This document shows positions 17,557-30,698 of a stretch of DNA of 64,000 bases, piece after piece. Below the pieces are notes generated by a model. That model did not search any database. It saw nothing but the letters and a program-made list of their open reading frames with translations, and was not told where the DNA came from. The position numbers and the translations under genes were made by a program. Each line of letters opens with the position of its first letter. Position 1 is the stretch's first letter. Source of the stretch: Amycolatopsis xylanica (lineage in GTDB: Bacteria; Actinomycetota; Actinomycetes; Mycobacteriales; Pseudonocardiaceae); NCBI RefSeq assembly GCF_900107045.1, contig NZ_FNON01000002.1, positions 1,054,001-1,118,000 of the forward strand, in the 5' to 3' direction.

Positions 17557-18447
17557 ATGGTGCAGCTAGGTCTGATCGGCCTCGGCAAGATGGGCTTCAA
17601 CATGCGCGAGCGGCTGCGCGCCGCCGGCATCGAGGTGGTCGGCTACGACCGCAACCCCGAGGTCACCGACTCGACCTCGCTCGAGGACATGGTGTCCAAA
17701 CTGGACGGTCCGAGGATCGTCTGGATCATGGTGCCCGCCGGTGACCCGACGCGGCAGACGGTCGTCGAACTGAGCAACATCCTCGCCGAGGGCGACATGG
17801 TCATCGACGGCGGCAACTCGAAGTACACCGACGACAAGGTCAATGCGGATCTGTTGGCCGCCAAGGGAATCGGGTACGTCGACGCCGGTGTCTCCGGTGG
17901 GGTGTGGGGCAAGGACAACGGGTACGGCCTGATGGTCGGCGGCGCGCCCGCCGACGTCGAGCGCGCGATGCCGATCTTCGACGCGTTGCGCCCGGACGGC
18001 CCGCGCGAGGAAGGCTTCTCGCACGCGGGCTCGGTCGGCGCCGGTCACTACGCCAAGATGATCCACAACGGCATCGAGTACGGCATGATGCAGGCCTTCG
18101 CCGAGGGCTTCGAGCTGCTCGAAGCCTCGAAGGTCGTCGAGAACGTGCCCGCGGTGATCACCGGCTGGCAGCGCGGCACCGTCGTCCGGTCCTGGCTGCT
18201 CGACCTGCTCGTCCGCGCGCTCGACGAGGACCCGGAGCTCGACGACCTCGAGGGCTACGTCGAGGATTCCGGCGAAGGCCGGTGGACGCTCGAAGAGGCC
18301 ATCGACCACGCGGTGCCCGCGCCGGTCATCTCGGCCGCGCTGTTCGCCAGGTTCGCCTCGCGGCAGGAGGACTCGCCCGCGATGCGCGCGGTCGCCGCGC
18401 TGCGCAACCAGTTCGGCGGGCACGCGGTGAAGAAGGTCGGCGGCTAA
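17557..18447 (+). CDS. gnd: 6-phosphogluconate dehydrogenase, short (NAD-type) form
   Basis: 296 residues, the short GndA/YqeC-like class rather than the ~470-residue form. The N-terminal Rossmann motif is [28 protein letters not shown] holds substrate contacts, and the catalytic lysine lies in [13 protein letters not shown]. It decarboxylates 6-phosphogluconate to ribulose 5-phosphate. Placement between dnaN and recF is a known actinobacterial arrangement, as in Streptomyces. It follows dnaN by 34 bases and precedes recF by 10. Confidence 0.92.
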   Translation: MVQLGLIGLGKMGFNMRERLRAAGIEVVGYDRNPEVTDSTSLEDMVSKLDGPRIVWIMVPAGDPTRQTVVELSNILAEGDMVIDGGNSKYTDDKVNADLLAAKGIGYVDAGVSGGVWGKDNGYGLMVGGAPADVERAMPIFDALRPDGPREEGFSHAGSVGAGHYAKMIHNGIEYGMMQAFAEGFELLEASKVVENVPAVITGWQRGTVVRSWLLDLLVRALDEDPELDDLEGYVEDSGEGRWTLEEAIDHAVPAPVISAALFARFASRQEDSPAMRAVAALRNQFGGHAVKKVGG

Positions 18448-18457
18448 CCCGCCCGGC

Positions 18458-19615
18458 GTGTACCTCAGACATCTCCAGGTCACCGACTTCCGGTCGTGGC
18501 CGCATGCCGATCTGCCGCTCGAGCCCGGTCCGACCGTGCTCGTGGGGCAGAACGGCCGGGGCAAGACGAACCTGCTCGAAGCCATCGGGTACGTCGCCAC
18601 GCTCGGCTCGCATCGCGTCGCCACCGACGCGCCGCTGATCCGGTACGGCTGTGAGCGTGCGCTGATCAGGGTCGCGGTCGTCAACGACGATCGCGAGCTG
18701 ACGGTCGAGCTCGAGGTCACCGCGGGCCGGGCCAACCGCGCGCGGGTGAACCGGGGCGCGGTCGGCAAGCCGCGTGACGTGCTGGGCATCCTGCGCACGG
18801 TGCTGTTCTCGCCGGAGGATCTCGCGCTCGTGCGCGGCGACCCCGGCGAGCGGCGCCGGTTCCTCGATGACCTGCTCGTCCAACGCGCGCCGCGCTTCGC
18901 CGGCGTGCGGGCTGACTACGAGAAGGTGCTTAAGCAGCGCAATGCCCTTCTTAAGACAGCGGGCAAGCGGAAGGGCACGGGTCGCGAAGACCCGTACGCG
19001 CTTTCGACGCTCGAAGTCTGGGACAACCACCTCGCCGCGGCCGGCGCGCAGCTGCTCGCGGCGCGGCTGAACCTCGTCGCGGATCTAGGTCCGCACGCGG
19101 CCGCCGCGTACATGGGCGTCGCGCCGGACTCGAGACCGGCGAAGATCGCCTACAAGTCGAGTCTCGGCGAAGCGCTGCCTTCGGCGTACGGCGTGCCGGA
19201 CGGCGAGCGCGCGGACCCCGAGACGCTGGCCGGGTTGCTGACCCAGGCGATGGCCGACTCGCGCAAGGCCGAGCTCGAACGTGGGATCAGCCTGGTCGGG
19301 CCGCATCGCGACGAGCTGGAGCTGATCCTGGGTCAGATGCCGGCGAAGGGCTACGCGAGCCATGGGGAGTCCTGGTCGTTCGCGCTCGCGTTGCGACTGG
19401 GAAGCTATGAGCTTCTGCGTGGCGAAGCGGGTGAACCGGTGTTGTTGCTCGATGATGTCTTCGCGGAACTGGATCGCCGTCGCCGTTCGCGGCTGGCGGA
19501 GGTCGCGGCCGGCGCCGAGCAGGTGCTCGTGACGGCCGCTGTGGAAGAGGACGTGCCCGCGGAACTGGCCGGTCGCCGGTTCAAAGTGGCTGATGGCGAG
19601 CTCACGAGTGGATGA
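18458..19615 (+). CDS. recF: DNA replication and repair protein RecF
   Basis: 385 residues. Walker [14 protein letters not shown] (about 29-41) and the Walker B region [15 protein letters not shown] near the C-terminus show the SMC/ABC-like ATPase fold, and [10 protein letters not shown] is near the signature. RecF helps load RecA at gapped DNA. The start is GTG at 18458. The stop overlaps the proposed start of dciA (ATGA), so the genes are coupled. Confidence 0.96.
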   Translation: MYLRHLQVTDFRSWPHADLPLEPGPTVLVGQNGRGKTNLLEAIGYVATLGSHRVATDAPLIRYGCERALIRVAVVNDDRELTVELEVTAGRANRARVNRGAVGKPRDVLGILRTVLFSPEDLALVRGDPGERRRFLDDLLVQRAPRFAGVRADYEKVLKQRNALLKTAGKRKGTGREDPYALSTLEVWDNHLAAAGAQLLAARLNLVADLGPHAAAAYMGVAPDSRPAKIAYKSSLGEALPSAYGVPDGERADPETLAGLLTQAMADSRKAELERGISLVGPHRDELELILGQMPAKGYASHGESWSFALALRLGSYELLRGEAGEPVLLLDDVFAELDRRRRSRLAEVAAGAEQVLVTAAVEEDVPAELAGRRFKVADGELTSG

Positions 19616-20358
19616 GTTGGCCGGTTTCGCCACGCCGGGTGATCACGTCCCCGACGTTTACCCACCGATCTGGGGACAAACCTGTGGATAGTGTGGATAA
19701 CACCGGGAATGAGTTATGGCCCGGCGTGACCAAAGGGCCAGATAGGACGCTTGACTTAACCCACACGGGCGAGAGGTCCGCCAAGTCGCCGGGTTCGCGT
19801 ACGCAGGGTGACAAATCCGCTGCGCCGAACGGGGCGGAGCCGGAGCGGTCCCCCGGACGTGATCTTGTTCAGGCCGCTTTGGAAGCCGCCCGTGAGAAAG
19901 CCAAGGCCCGCGGGGTGTCCCCAGGCACCCGTAAACCCCGTGTGGGTGGCTCGGGCGGCCAGAGTCCGCGCCGTCGTCGCTGGTCAGGGCCGGGCGCCGA
20001 CGCCCGCGACCCGCAGCCGCTCGGCAGGCTGGCCTCGCGGATCGCGATGGAGCACGGCTGGAACACCAGGTTGTCCACCGGGCAGGTCTTCGGGCAGTGG
20101 GGAAAACTCGTCGGCGAGGACGTCGCCGAGCATGCCCAGCCGGTCGCGCTGAAGGACGGCGAACTGACCGTTCGCGCGAGTTCCACCGCCTGGGCGACCC
20201 AGCTGCGGTTGCTGCAGGGGCAGCTTCTCGCGAAGATCGCCGCAGGTGTCGGCCACGGCGTCGTCAAGCGGATGCGGATACAGGGGCCGACCGCGCCGAG
20301 CTGGCGCAAAGGGTTGCGCCACGTGCCAGGACGTGGTCCGCGCGACACTTACGGCTGA
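19612..20358 (+). CDS. dciA: DciA-like replicative helicase operator (DUF721)
   Basis: Up to 248 residues. The conserved DUF721 core is at about 135-230 ([47 protein letters not shown]). The first ~130 residues are disordered and basic. DciA is the ancestral loader/activator of DnaB in bacteria lacking DnaC/DnaI, and this position matches Rv0004. The start is uncertain: ATG 19612 overlaps recF but has no clear ribosome site, and in-frame GTGs at 19684 and 19693 lie inside DnaA boxes. Confidence 0.85.
   Translation: MSWPVSPRRVITSPTFTHRSGDKPVDSVDNTGNELWPGVTKGPDRTLDLTHTGERSAKSPGSRTQGDKSAAPNGAEPERSPGRDLVQAALEAAREKAKARGVSPGTRKPRVGGSGGQSPRRRRWSGPGADARDPQPLGRLASRIAMEHGWNTRLSTGQVFGQWGKLVGEDVAEHAQPVALKDGELTVRASSTAWATQLRLLQGQLLAKIAAGVGHGVVKRMRIQGPTAPSWRKGLRHVPGRGPRDTYG
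19671..19700. promoter_or_regulatory. Three DnaA boxes at the 5' end of dciA
   Basis: TGGGGACAA (19671-19679), TGTGGATAG (19683-19691) and TGTGGATAA (19692-19700) stand head to tail. The last is a perfect box and directly abuts the second. The pattern resembles the 15979-16019 segment of oriC. Confidence 0.7.
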
Positions 20359-20483
20359 CAGACTTCAGTGCGCCGAGACGCCTCGACTTGACACTGAGCT
20401 ACAACCGGAGTCGGTCAAGGGCAAGTTCGTGCGCCTGTGAGGAAAATAGAGGTGTCCTTGCCGCATGCCTGCGGACGCGGCCA

Positions 20484-22507
<2,024 letters not shown>

Positions 22508-22550
22508 TCCACCCCGACTTCCCCAGCCCGTCCAGAACGAGAAGGACCAC

Positions 22551-25073
<2,523 letters not shown>

Positions 25074-25105
25074 CGGCGCCGAGCACGGGTAAGGATTGAC
25101 TCTTC

Positions 25106-25795
25106 GTGACACCATCCGAGAAGTCCGAAACGACCGGCGTTTCGGCGCCGCCCTGGCAGCGTGACGGCAACGGCTCGCCCGTCGAGGAGCACGAAGGTCA
25201 GGCTGTCGCCGACACCGACGAGACGCTTCGCATGAAGCAGGAGGACGTGCCGGCGGCAGCCCCGCAGGACTACCACCCCGGCACCGGGGACTTCCCCGCG
25301 GTCACGGGCACAGCGGCGCGCCGCCTCTTCGGCGACGCGTCCGAGGACGAAAAGACCCGCGAGACGGCCATCCCGTCCGCGTCCCGTTCCCGGCCGGCGC
25401 CGACGGCGCTGCGCCGCCCCGGCCGTGGTCCCCGCAGGGCCAGCCTGCAGATCAAGCGCTTCGACCCGTGGTCTGTGCTCAAGCTCTCACTCGTGCTCGG
25501 CCTCGCCATGTTCTTCGTCTGGCTGGTCGCCGTCGGCGTGCTCTACACGGTGCTCGACGGCATGGGCGTCTGGGACAAGCTCAACGGCACCTACTCGTCG
25601 CTGGTCGGTGGCGAAGGCGCCAACGCGCCGACGGATCCCCTGATCAGCGCCGGTCGCGTCTTCGGGATCGCGGCCATCCTCGGTGCGATCAACATCGTCC
25701 TGGTGTCGGCGTTGGCCACGGTCAGCGCGTTCATCTACAACGTCTCGGCGGACCTCGCAGGCGGTCTCGAAGTCACGTTGTCGGAGCGAGAGTAA
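25106..25795 (+). CDS. DUF3566 membrane protein (Rv0007-like)
   Basis: 229 residues. The first ~100 are disordered and rich in Pro, Thr and acidic residues. The conserved DUF3566 part follows, with RRASLQIKRFDPWSVLKLSL and two membrane segments (about 132-152 and 185-212). The protein ends with LAGGLEVTLSERE. The function is unknown, but its place after gyrA and before tRNA-Ile is conserved across actinobacteria. The start is GTG at 25106, 32 bases after gyrA. Confidence 0.88.
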   Translation: MTPSEKSETTGVSAPPWQRDGNGSPVEEHEGQAVADTDETLRMKQEDVPAAAPQDYHPGTGDFPAVTGTAARRLFGDASEDEKTRETAIPSASRSRPAPTALRRPGRGPRRASLQIKRFDPWSVLKLSLVLGLAMFFVWLVAVGVLYTVLDGMGVWDKLNGTYSSLVGGEGANAPTDPLISAGRVFGIAAILGAINIVLVSALATVSAFIYNVSADLAGGLEVTLSERE

Positions 25796-25845
25796 CCCGG
25801 TTGCAGGGCGCTCTGAGGCGTCCTGTAATCTTCTTTTCGTTCCAC

Positions 25846-25919
25846 GGGCCCATAGCTCAGGTGGTTAGAGCGCTTCGCTGATAACGAAGAGGTCCCAGGT
25901 TCAAGTCCTGGTGGGCCCA
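25846..25919 (+). tRNA. tRNA-Ile (anticodon GAT)
   Basis: A 74-base cloverleaf. The acceptor arms are GGGCCCA/TGGGCCC, the D-arm is AGCTCAGGTGGTTAGAGC, the anticodon loop is CTGATAAC and the T-arm contains GGTTCAAGTCC. The CCA end is not encoded. Location after gyrA is conserved. Confidence 0.97.
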
Positions 25920-25923
25920 CCCA

Positions 25924-25970
25924 ACAAGAAGGCCGGTTCGCGAAAATCGCGAACCGGCCTTCTTGTTTGT
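25924..25970 (+). terminator. Terminator after tRNA-Ile
   Basis: Perfect 20-bp arms (25924-25943 and 25947-25966) enclose an AAA loop. The right arm ends TTCTTGT and runs into TTGT. It is one of the strongest hairpins in the window. Confidence 0.93.
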
Positions 25971-25990
25971 GCAGGTGGGGAGCTGTGCAG

Positions 25991-26497
25991 ATGAACCAAT
26001 TCGACTTCGGCCTCAAGGGCTATCGCCCGAGATGGCTCACCGACGTACCCGCGATCACCGCCGCTCACGGCGAGCGACTGGCTTCACTCGCCGGCCGGAC
26101 GCTCACGAACAGCTGGCTGGTCTGGGAAACCTTGGCCGACCAATGGCTCAGCGGCTGCCCGGTCGTGCTCGACTTCGAAGGCGAGCAGGTCGAGATCAAC
26201 CATTGGAAAGCCGACGAGCTGTCGATCACCTGGAACACGATCGACACCACGCAGCCGGTCATGTGGTGCCTGGACAAGGAACGCCCCAACAGTTGGCGCG
26301 ATGACGTTTCCGAAGGGCTGGCCGCGTTGCGTGGTCAGACGGTCCGCACCGTCATGGTGCTGGAGCGAAACGAGTCCGAAGTCGCCATCGGGCTGGTCTT
26401 CACCGACGGCCAGCTGACCATCCGCAACGCGGGCGACGAGAACGGCCTGGACTTCGGAGTGCTCGACTCGCACTACCGACGCCACCGGCTGGCCTGA
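25991..26497 (+). CDS. Hypothetical protein, 168 residues
   Basis: No family recognised. The ATG at 25991 has GGGGAG at 25977-25982; GTG 25985 is an alternative. The protein has no signal peptide or membrane segment and is rich in tryptophan (seven). Its last third, RTVMVLERNESEVAIGLVF then DGQLTIRNAGDENGLDFG, looks like a compact beta-rich fold. It stands alone between tRNA-Ile and a parS site, with a terminator upstream, so it must have its own promoter. A cytosolic role is likely; nothing more can be said. Confidence 0.7.
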   Translation: MNQFDFGLKGYRPRWLTDVPAITAAHGERLASLAGRTLTNSWLVWETLADQWLSGCPVVLDFEGEQVEINHWKADELSITWNTIDTTQPVMWCLDKERPNSWRDDVSEGLAALRGQTVRTVMVLERNESEVAIGLVFTDGQLTIRNAGDENGLDFGVLDSHYRRHRLA

Positions 26498-26500
26498 CCT

Positions 26501-26516
26501 TGTTCCACGTGGAACA
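26501..26516. other. parS site, fully palindromic variant
   Basis: TGTTCCACGTGGAACA is a perfect 16-bp palindrome and matches parS with the symmetric C/G variant. It is non-coding, four bases after a stop codon. Confidence 0.88.
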
Positions 26517-26602
26517 CCGCACCGGCCGCGAGGTCACGCTTGGCCGTCTTGTAACATGACGAAGCAAGCCGAGCAAGTTGTCGAGGAAGAGGGGGCTTCA
26601 CC

Positions 26603-26794
26603 GTGAAGAAGCTGCTGGCACTCGCCGCCATCGCAGGCGCCGTGTTGTTCGTGGTCAAGCGCAACAAGGCTGCGAAGGCCGAGGCCGACCTGTGGCGTGA
26701 GGCCACCGCCCCGACCGAGCGCCCGCTCGGCGCCGTCTCCACCAACGGCAGCGCGCCCGCCAAGGCGAGCTCCTCGGACGCGGCCAACAACTGA
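26603..26794 (+). CDS. DLW-39 family small protein
   Basis: 63 residues: an N-terminal hydrophobic helix (about 3-17, KKLLALAAIAGAVLFVV), a basic stretch KRNKAAK, then ADLWREAT, the conserved core of the actinobacterial DLW-39 family. The remainder is a disordered Pro/Ser tail. The function is unknown, and the gene is typically found near gyrA and these two tRNA genes. GTG start at 26603 with GAGGAAGAGGGGG upstream. It is probably a single-pass membrane micro-protein with a cytoplasmic C-terminus. Confidence 0.85.
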   Translation: MKKLLALAAIAGAVLFVVKRNKAAKAEADLWREATAPTERPLGAVSTNGSAPAKASSSDAANN

Positions 26795-26829
26795 ATCTTC
26801 CCCGTGGGCGGCGCGAGTCGCCCACGTCC

Positions 26830-26902
26830 GGGGCTGTAGCTCAATTGGTAGAGCACCGCCTTTGCAAGGCGGGGGTCAGGGGTTCGATTCCCCTCAGCTC
26901 CA
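26830..26902 (+). tRNA. tRNA-Ala (anticodon TGC)
   Basis: A 73-base cloverleaf. The acceptor arms are GGGGCTG/CAGCTCC (one G-T pair), the D-arm is AGCTCAATTGGTAGAGC, the anticodon loop is TTTGCAA and the T-arm contains GGTTCGATTCC. The CCA end is not encoded. Confidence 0.97.
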
Positions 26903-26909
26903 CAACACC

Positions 26910-26955
26910 GAGGGCCAGGTAGCGGGATCATTTCCCGGACCTGGCCCTCTGTACG
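26910..26955 (+). terminator. Hairpin after tRNA-Ala
   Basis: GAGGGCCAGGT (26910-26920) and ACCTGGCCCTC (26939-26949) form a perfect 11-bp stem, with an inner CGGGA/TCCCG pairing. The T-run is poor, so termination would be of the T-less actinobacterial kind. Confidence 0.65.
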
Positions 26956-26984
26956 TTCGTGCGACTGAAGAACTGGACACCGAG

Positions 26985-27746
26985 ATGAAGATTTCGGTCA
27001 TAACCGCCGTCTATGACGGGGGACATCACTTCCTCCCTGAGGCCTACGAATCCCTGAACGCACAAGAGATCCCGGACGGCTGGGAGTGGGAATGGTGTGT
27101 TCAGGAAGACGGCAAGACGGGAATCCCCGCATCCCTTTTGCCGAATGATCCGCGCATCAAGTACTCGGCAGGCCTTCCTGGACGAGCTGGGGTCGCGCGC
27201 ACGATGGCACTCTCCAACGCGACCGGACCGCTGATCCGCACGCTCGACGCCGATGACGTGCTCCTCCCCGGAGCGCTTGCCCGCGACATCGAAGCCCTGC
27301 ACCGGGTGGCTTGGTGCGTGTCAGCTGGTTTGGACTTGCACCCGGACGGGACGTCGACGCCTGGTCCGCACGACCCGCCGGACGGGCCGTTCACTCCTGG
27401 TCAGCTCTTTGCCGAGCAGAAGCGGGACAAACTGTCGGTGATGGCTACGACGTTCGCCGCCCACAAGGACTTGGTGCTGGCATTGGGTGGCTGGACGGCG
27501 TTGACCGGAGCCGAGGGTGTCGGCCTTCTCTTGGCGGCGGAGGCGGTCGCGCCGGGTGAATTCATCGCGCGGCCGAGCCTGCTTTACCGGAAGCACGATG
27601 CCCAGACGACCGCGTCGACGACATATTGGGACGCCGCCGAACACGAGCTGCGCATGACCGCCGTCCTCGACCGGGCCGAGTCGCTGCGTTCGGCCGGGTG
27701 GCGTTGGAGTTTTGAACGACCCAATGGCCCGGTGCGTGGAAGCTAG
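26985..27746 (+). CDS. Family 2-like glycosyltransferase
   Basis: 253 residues from ATG 26985. The start MKISVITAVYDGG is the GT-A nucleotide-binding strand. EDG (41-43) and the metal-binding DADD (88-91, in RTLDADDVLL) follow, and RPSLLYRKHDAQTT resembles the C-terminal acceptor region. It should transfer a sugar from a nucleotide donor; donor and acceptor are unknown. No membrane segment is present. The gene stands alone after tRNA-Ala, and its TAG shares the bases CTAG (27743-27746) with the stop of the convergent gene. Confidence 0.82.
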   Translation: MKISVITAVYDGGHHFLPEAYESLNAQEIPDGWEWEWCVQEDGKTGIPASLLPNDPRIKYSAGLPGRAGVARTMALSNATGPLIRTLDADDVLLPGALARDIEALHRVAWCVSAGLDLHPDGTSTPGPHDPPDGPFTPGQLFAEQKRDKLSVMATTFAAHKDLVLALGGWTALTGAEGVGLLLAAEAVAPGEFIARPSLLYRKHDAQTTASTTYWDAAEHELRMTAVLDRAESLRSAGWRWSFERPNGPVRGS

Positions 27747-28477
27747 ATTTCCGCGGGTTGCCAGGACGGGCCAGCGATTCCAGGGGCTTGGCCGGTCAGC
27801 TCGTATTTCATGGGGAACCACGTGGCCTGCCATGTGGCGGGACGAGATGCCAACGTCGCGCAGACCGCTCGGGACAGGTCTTCGGGGTCGCGGTCGAGCC
27901 ACGGGACTTTGAGGAGCACCTGGTAGTCGTCCTCGAGCACGAGGGCGATTTCGAACTCTTGGCGGATCGATCTGCCGGACACGAAGTCCGGCCTCAAGCC
28001 GTAGGCGAGAAGATGTTCACGGTCCATGTCCGTCAGGACCAATCGCTTGGCTTTCGCCAGTGGGGTTTCCCAGGCGTGATCCGCCGCCATTCGTGCGACT
28101 TCGAGGTCGTAGTGGGTGGCGGGGAAGGACGCGCTCCGGTCCATGGGGAGATCTCGCGACCAGTCCCAGCGGACCACGTCACCGTCACGGCTGATGGTGA
28201 CGTCTGTTCCCACACAGTCGTAGACGCCGCATGCCAGGCACCGAGCGACCGGGACGGTGCTCGGCCGCGAGGTGGCGACCAGACGATTGACCGGAGCGAA
28301 GATCTCGTGCGGCTGCATCCCGTGACCCGCACCGGCTGCGGTCATCTCGATCTCGTTGACGTAGATCTTCAGCTGGAATTCGTGGCTGCCCGCGAGACTT
28401 GAAACTACCTCCAGCCGAAGGGAGTCGACTCCGGCACCGTCTTCCCTTGCGGTGTAACCCATCCCCATGGTGGCCAT
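27743..28477 (-). CDS. Hypothetical protein, about 244 residues
   Basis: No family recognised. The middle contains CLACGVYDC, a possible small metal or structural cysteine cluster, beside DVTISRDGDVVRWDW, which looks like a beta hairpin. There is no signal peptide or membrane segment. Start codons at 28477, 28468 and 28462 are all possible, and none has a strong ribosome site. A longer frame to 28855 overlaps the VOC gene and is unlikely. It sits between a glycosyltransferase and a VOC protein, on the opposite strand to both. Confidence 0.6.
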   Translation of the reverse strand: MATMGMGYTAREDGAGVDSLRLEVVSSLAGSHEFQLKIYVNEIEMTAAGAGHGMQPHEIFAPVNRLVATSRPSTVPVARCLACGVYDCVGTDVTISRDGDVVRWDWSRDLPMDRSASFPATHYDLEVARMAADHAWETPLAKAKRLVLTDMDREHLLAYGLRPDFVSGRSIRQEFEIALVLEDDYQVLLKVPWLDRDPEDLSRAVCATLASRPATWQATWFPMKYELTGQAPGIAGPSWQPAEI

Positions 28478-28555
28478 TGTGTGCCACGGCCGCACGCTCC
28501 ACCGCGATTTTCGCTGTGAGCGAGAGTGTCGTACCCGCGGTGCAGAATGCGGAGC

Positions 28556-28903
28556 ATGTCCCGACACCATGCGATCGACTACATCGAAATCACCGTGACC
28601 GACCTCGACGCGGCCAAGCGCTTCTACGCCGAGGCGTTCGGCTGGGAGTTCAACGACTACGGGCCCGCGTACGCCGGTATTCGCGGCGCCGAGGGGGAGG
28701 TCGGTGGGCTGCGGCAGGACGACGAGACCAAGGCAGGTGGCCCGTTCGTGCTGCTCTACTCCGACGAACTCGACAAGTCCGTCGAAGCGGTGCGGAGTGC
28801 CGGCGGCCAGGTGGTGAATGGGCCTTACGAATTTCCCGGTGGCCGCCGGTTCCACTTCACCGATCCGAGTGGCAACGAGCTGGGCGTCTGGGCACGGGCG
28901 TAA
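28556..28903 (+). CDS. VOC-superfamily (glyoxalase-like) protein
   Basis: 115 residues, a single VOC module. YIEITVTDLDAAKRFYAEAFGWEF is the first beta-alpha-beta unit (positions about 9-32), and HFTDPSGNELGVW is the conserved end with a metal-type glutamate. Members include glyoxalases, fosfomycin-resistance and dioxygenase-like proteins, so the activity is open. The ATG at 28556 is a likely start; ATG 28547 is an alternative, as GGAG lies very close. It converges with the DHFR-family gene 3 bases downstream. Confidence 0.82.
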   Translation: MSRHHAIDYIEITVTDLDAAKRFYAEAFGWEFNDYGPAYAGIRGAEGEVGGLRQDDETKAGGPFVLLYSDELDKSVEAVRSAGGQVVNGPYEFPGGRRFHFTDPSGNELGVWARA

Positions 28904-28906
28904 ACC

Positions 28907-29479
28907 TCACTTCGCGTACTGGGCGAGGTGGTTGTCCGAGCCTTCGAAAACCCGGGTGCCGATGAGGCGCAGGGAGTTGGCGGTGGTGAACGCCGGGGTG
29001 CCGTCGCCGAGTGCCGCCGCGCCGATGATCAGGTGCAGCTCGTCGACCAGGCCTGCCGACAACAGGTCGTTCCAGAGGGTGTGGCTGCCGAAGACCAGGA
29101 TGTCGCCGCCGTCGCCGCGCTTGAGGTCGGCGATGCGGGCGTGCGCTTTCGCGCGGGCGATGACCTCGGTGGTGTCGGTCCACGCTCCGGTCGGGTCCAA
29201 GGTCAGGGAGTCCGAGACGACGAGCTTGTCGATGGCGTTGTCGAGGCGGGAGATCTCCTGCTGGACCGGGCCGAAAGCGGGGTTTTCCGCGACGGTCGGC
29301 CAGAAGCCCTGGAACATCTCGAAGGTGCGGCGGCCCAGCAGCAGTGTGTCGGCGGCGCGGAGGCGCTCGGCGTTGTAGGTGTCGAAGGCGCCGTCCATGG
29401 GCAGGGCCATGACGTTGCCGCCGGGACCCTCGAAGTAGCCGTCGAGCGAGACGATGTTGGTGACGATGAGCTTGCGCAT
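28907..29479 (-). CDS. Dihydrofolate-reductase-family protein (RibD C-terminal type)
   Basis: 190 residues. MRKLIVTNIVSLDGYFEG is the usual start of this family, LLLGRRTFEMF is the nucleotide-binding helix, and GGDILVFGSHTLWNDLL and VDELHLIIGAAALGDG follow. These proteins use the DHFR fold with NADPH, but most are not folate enzymes. The start ATG at 29477-29479 follows a GGAG. It lies 78 bases downstream of a sigma-factor gene on the same strand and could be its target or operon partner. Confidence 0.85.
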   Translation of the reverse strand: MRKLIVTNIVSLDGYFEGPGGNVMALPMDGAFDTYNAERLRAADTLLLGRRTFEMFQGFWPTVAENPAFGPVQQEISRLDNAIDKLVVSDSLTLDPTGAWTDTTEVIARAKAHARIADLKRGDGGDILVFGSHTLWNDLLSAGLVDELHLIIGAAALGDGTPAFTTANSLRLIGTRVFEGSDNHLAQYAK

Positions 29480-29557
29480 GGCGTTCTCCACTCTCTGCGG
29501 TGTGCTTACGAAGAGGTAGAGACAGCGCTCAGCGCGGATTCATCGGTCCGCGCGAAA

Positions 29558-30565
29558 TCAGTCCGAAAAAATTTCCGGGAGGTCGAAGCGGGTGAGCACC
29601 TCGGGGCTGAGGAAGCTGGAGATCTCCGTGATCAGGCCGTCGCGCAGGCTGAGCACGTTGATGCCGCCGAGCCCGAACACGCCGTCCGGGCGGCGCATGT
29701 AACCGGCGATCGCGAGCTGGCCGTTCGCACGGACCGGCACCAGGCGCCAGCTGTTGGCGAAGATGCGCTCGACCAGGAAGCGGGTGACGTTCTCGCGGCC
29801 GTCGAACCAGGCGGGCAGTGGCGGCATGGTGAAGCGGACGTCCTCGGCGAGGAGGTTGACGATCGCGTTGACGTCGGCTTTCTCCCAGGCGGCGACGAAG
29901 GCGTCGATCAGTTCGCGTTGGCCGTCGGGGCCGAGTGCTGACAGTTCGGCTTGCTGGCTGCGGGCGGGGACGCGCTCTTCGACGGCTTTGCGGGCGCGTT
30001 GGAGTGCGCTGTTCACCGCGGCCGGGGTGAGGTCCAGGATTTCCGCGGTCTCGGCGGCGGAGTACTCGAGCACCTGACGCAGGATCAACACCGCGCGCTG
30101 GGTGCTCGGCAGATGCTGCAGCGCGGCGACGAACGCCAGCTCGACGCTCTCGCGCCGGAGGTAGCTCGCCGATGGGTCGTCTTCCCAGGGCTCCAGCCAC
30201 GGTCCGGGCAATGGTTCGCCCAGGTCATCGGTCTCATGGCGGGCCGGGCCGTGGTCTGGGGAAAGCACGCGTTTCGTGTTGAGCCGCAGGCAGGCGTTGG
30301 TGCAGATCCGGTACAGCCAGGTGCGCAGCGAACTCCGGCCTTCGAAACCCGACAGGCCGCGCCAGGCGTTGAGCAGTGACTCCTGCACCGCGTCCTCGGC
30401 GTCGTGGGGTGAGCCGAGCATGCGGTAGCAGTGCGCGGTCAGCTCGCCGCGGAACTGGGCGACCAGCTGATCGAACGCCAGCGAGTCGCCGCCGCGGGCG
30501 GCGGTCAGCAGGTCCGGTTCGATGCTCACGAGCGCCGATCCTAGCGAAACTATTTCGTTATCCAA
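29558..30565 (-). CDS. SigG-like ECF sigma factor with C-terminal SnoaL domain
   Basis: 335 residues. Region 2 is at about 25-90 (HCYRMLGSPHDAEDAVQES, WLYRICTNACL) and region 4 at about 150-205 (LPSTQRAVLILRQVLEYSA, ALQRARKAVEERVP). A SnoaL/NTF2-like domain runs from about 225 to the end (FVAAWEKADVNAIVNLLAED). In such factors the extra domain replaces a separate anti-sigma factor. The TTG at 30563-30565 has GGGGAGG eight bases upstream. GTG at 30529 is the alternative start. CGAAA/TTTCG (30545-30557) is a small inverted repeat at the start region. Confidence 0.87.
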   Translation of the reverse strand: MDNEIVSLGSALVSIEPDLLTAARGGDSLAFDQLVAQFRGELTAHCYRMLGSPHDAEDAVQESLLNAWRGLSGFEGRSSLRTWLYRICTNACLRLNTKRVLSPDHGPARHETDDLGEPLPGPWLEPWEDDPSASYLRRESVELAFVAALQHLPSTQRAVLILRQVLEYSAAETAEILDLTPAAVNSALQRARKAVEERVPARSQQAELSALGPDGQRELIDAFVAAWEKADVNAIVNLLAEDVRFTMPPLPAWFDGRENVTRFLVERIFANSWRLVPVRANGQLAIAGYMRRPDGVFGLGGINVLSLRDGLITEISSFLSPEVLTRFDLPEIFSD

Positions 30566-30657
30566 CCCGGGAACCTCCCCGGGGGTTGGGCGTCTTTAAG
30601 GGTGTTGAAGCGCTGAGAGAGAAAAAGCGCCGACTGGGGTTCTGGGGAAATCTAATT

Positions 30658-30677
30658 CATGCGGGGCTACCCGCATG
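30658..30677 (+). promoter_or_regulatory. Leader hairpin before the secreted sorted protein
   Basis: CATGCGGG (30658-30665) and CCCGCATG (30670-30677) form a perfect 8-bp stem with loop GCTA, 21 bases before the start codon at 30699. It may be an operator or an mRNA-stabilising leader stem. Confidence 0.5.
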
Positions 30678-30698
30678 CCTATCAACTGGGGAATTGAA

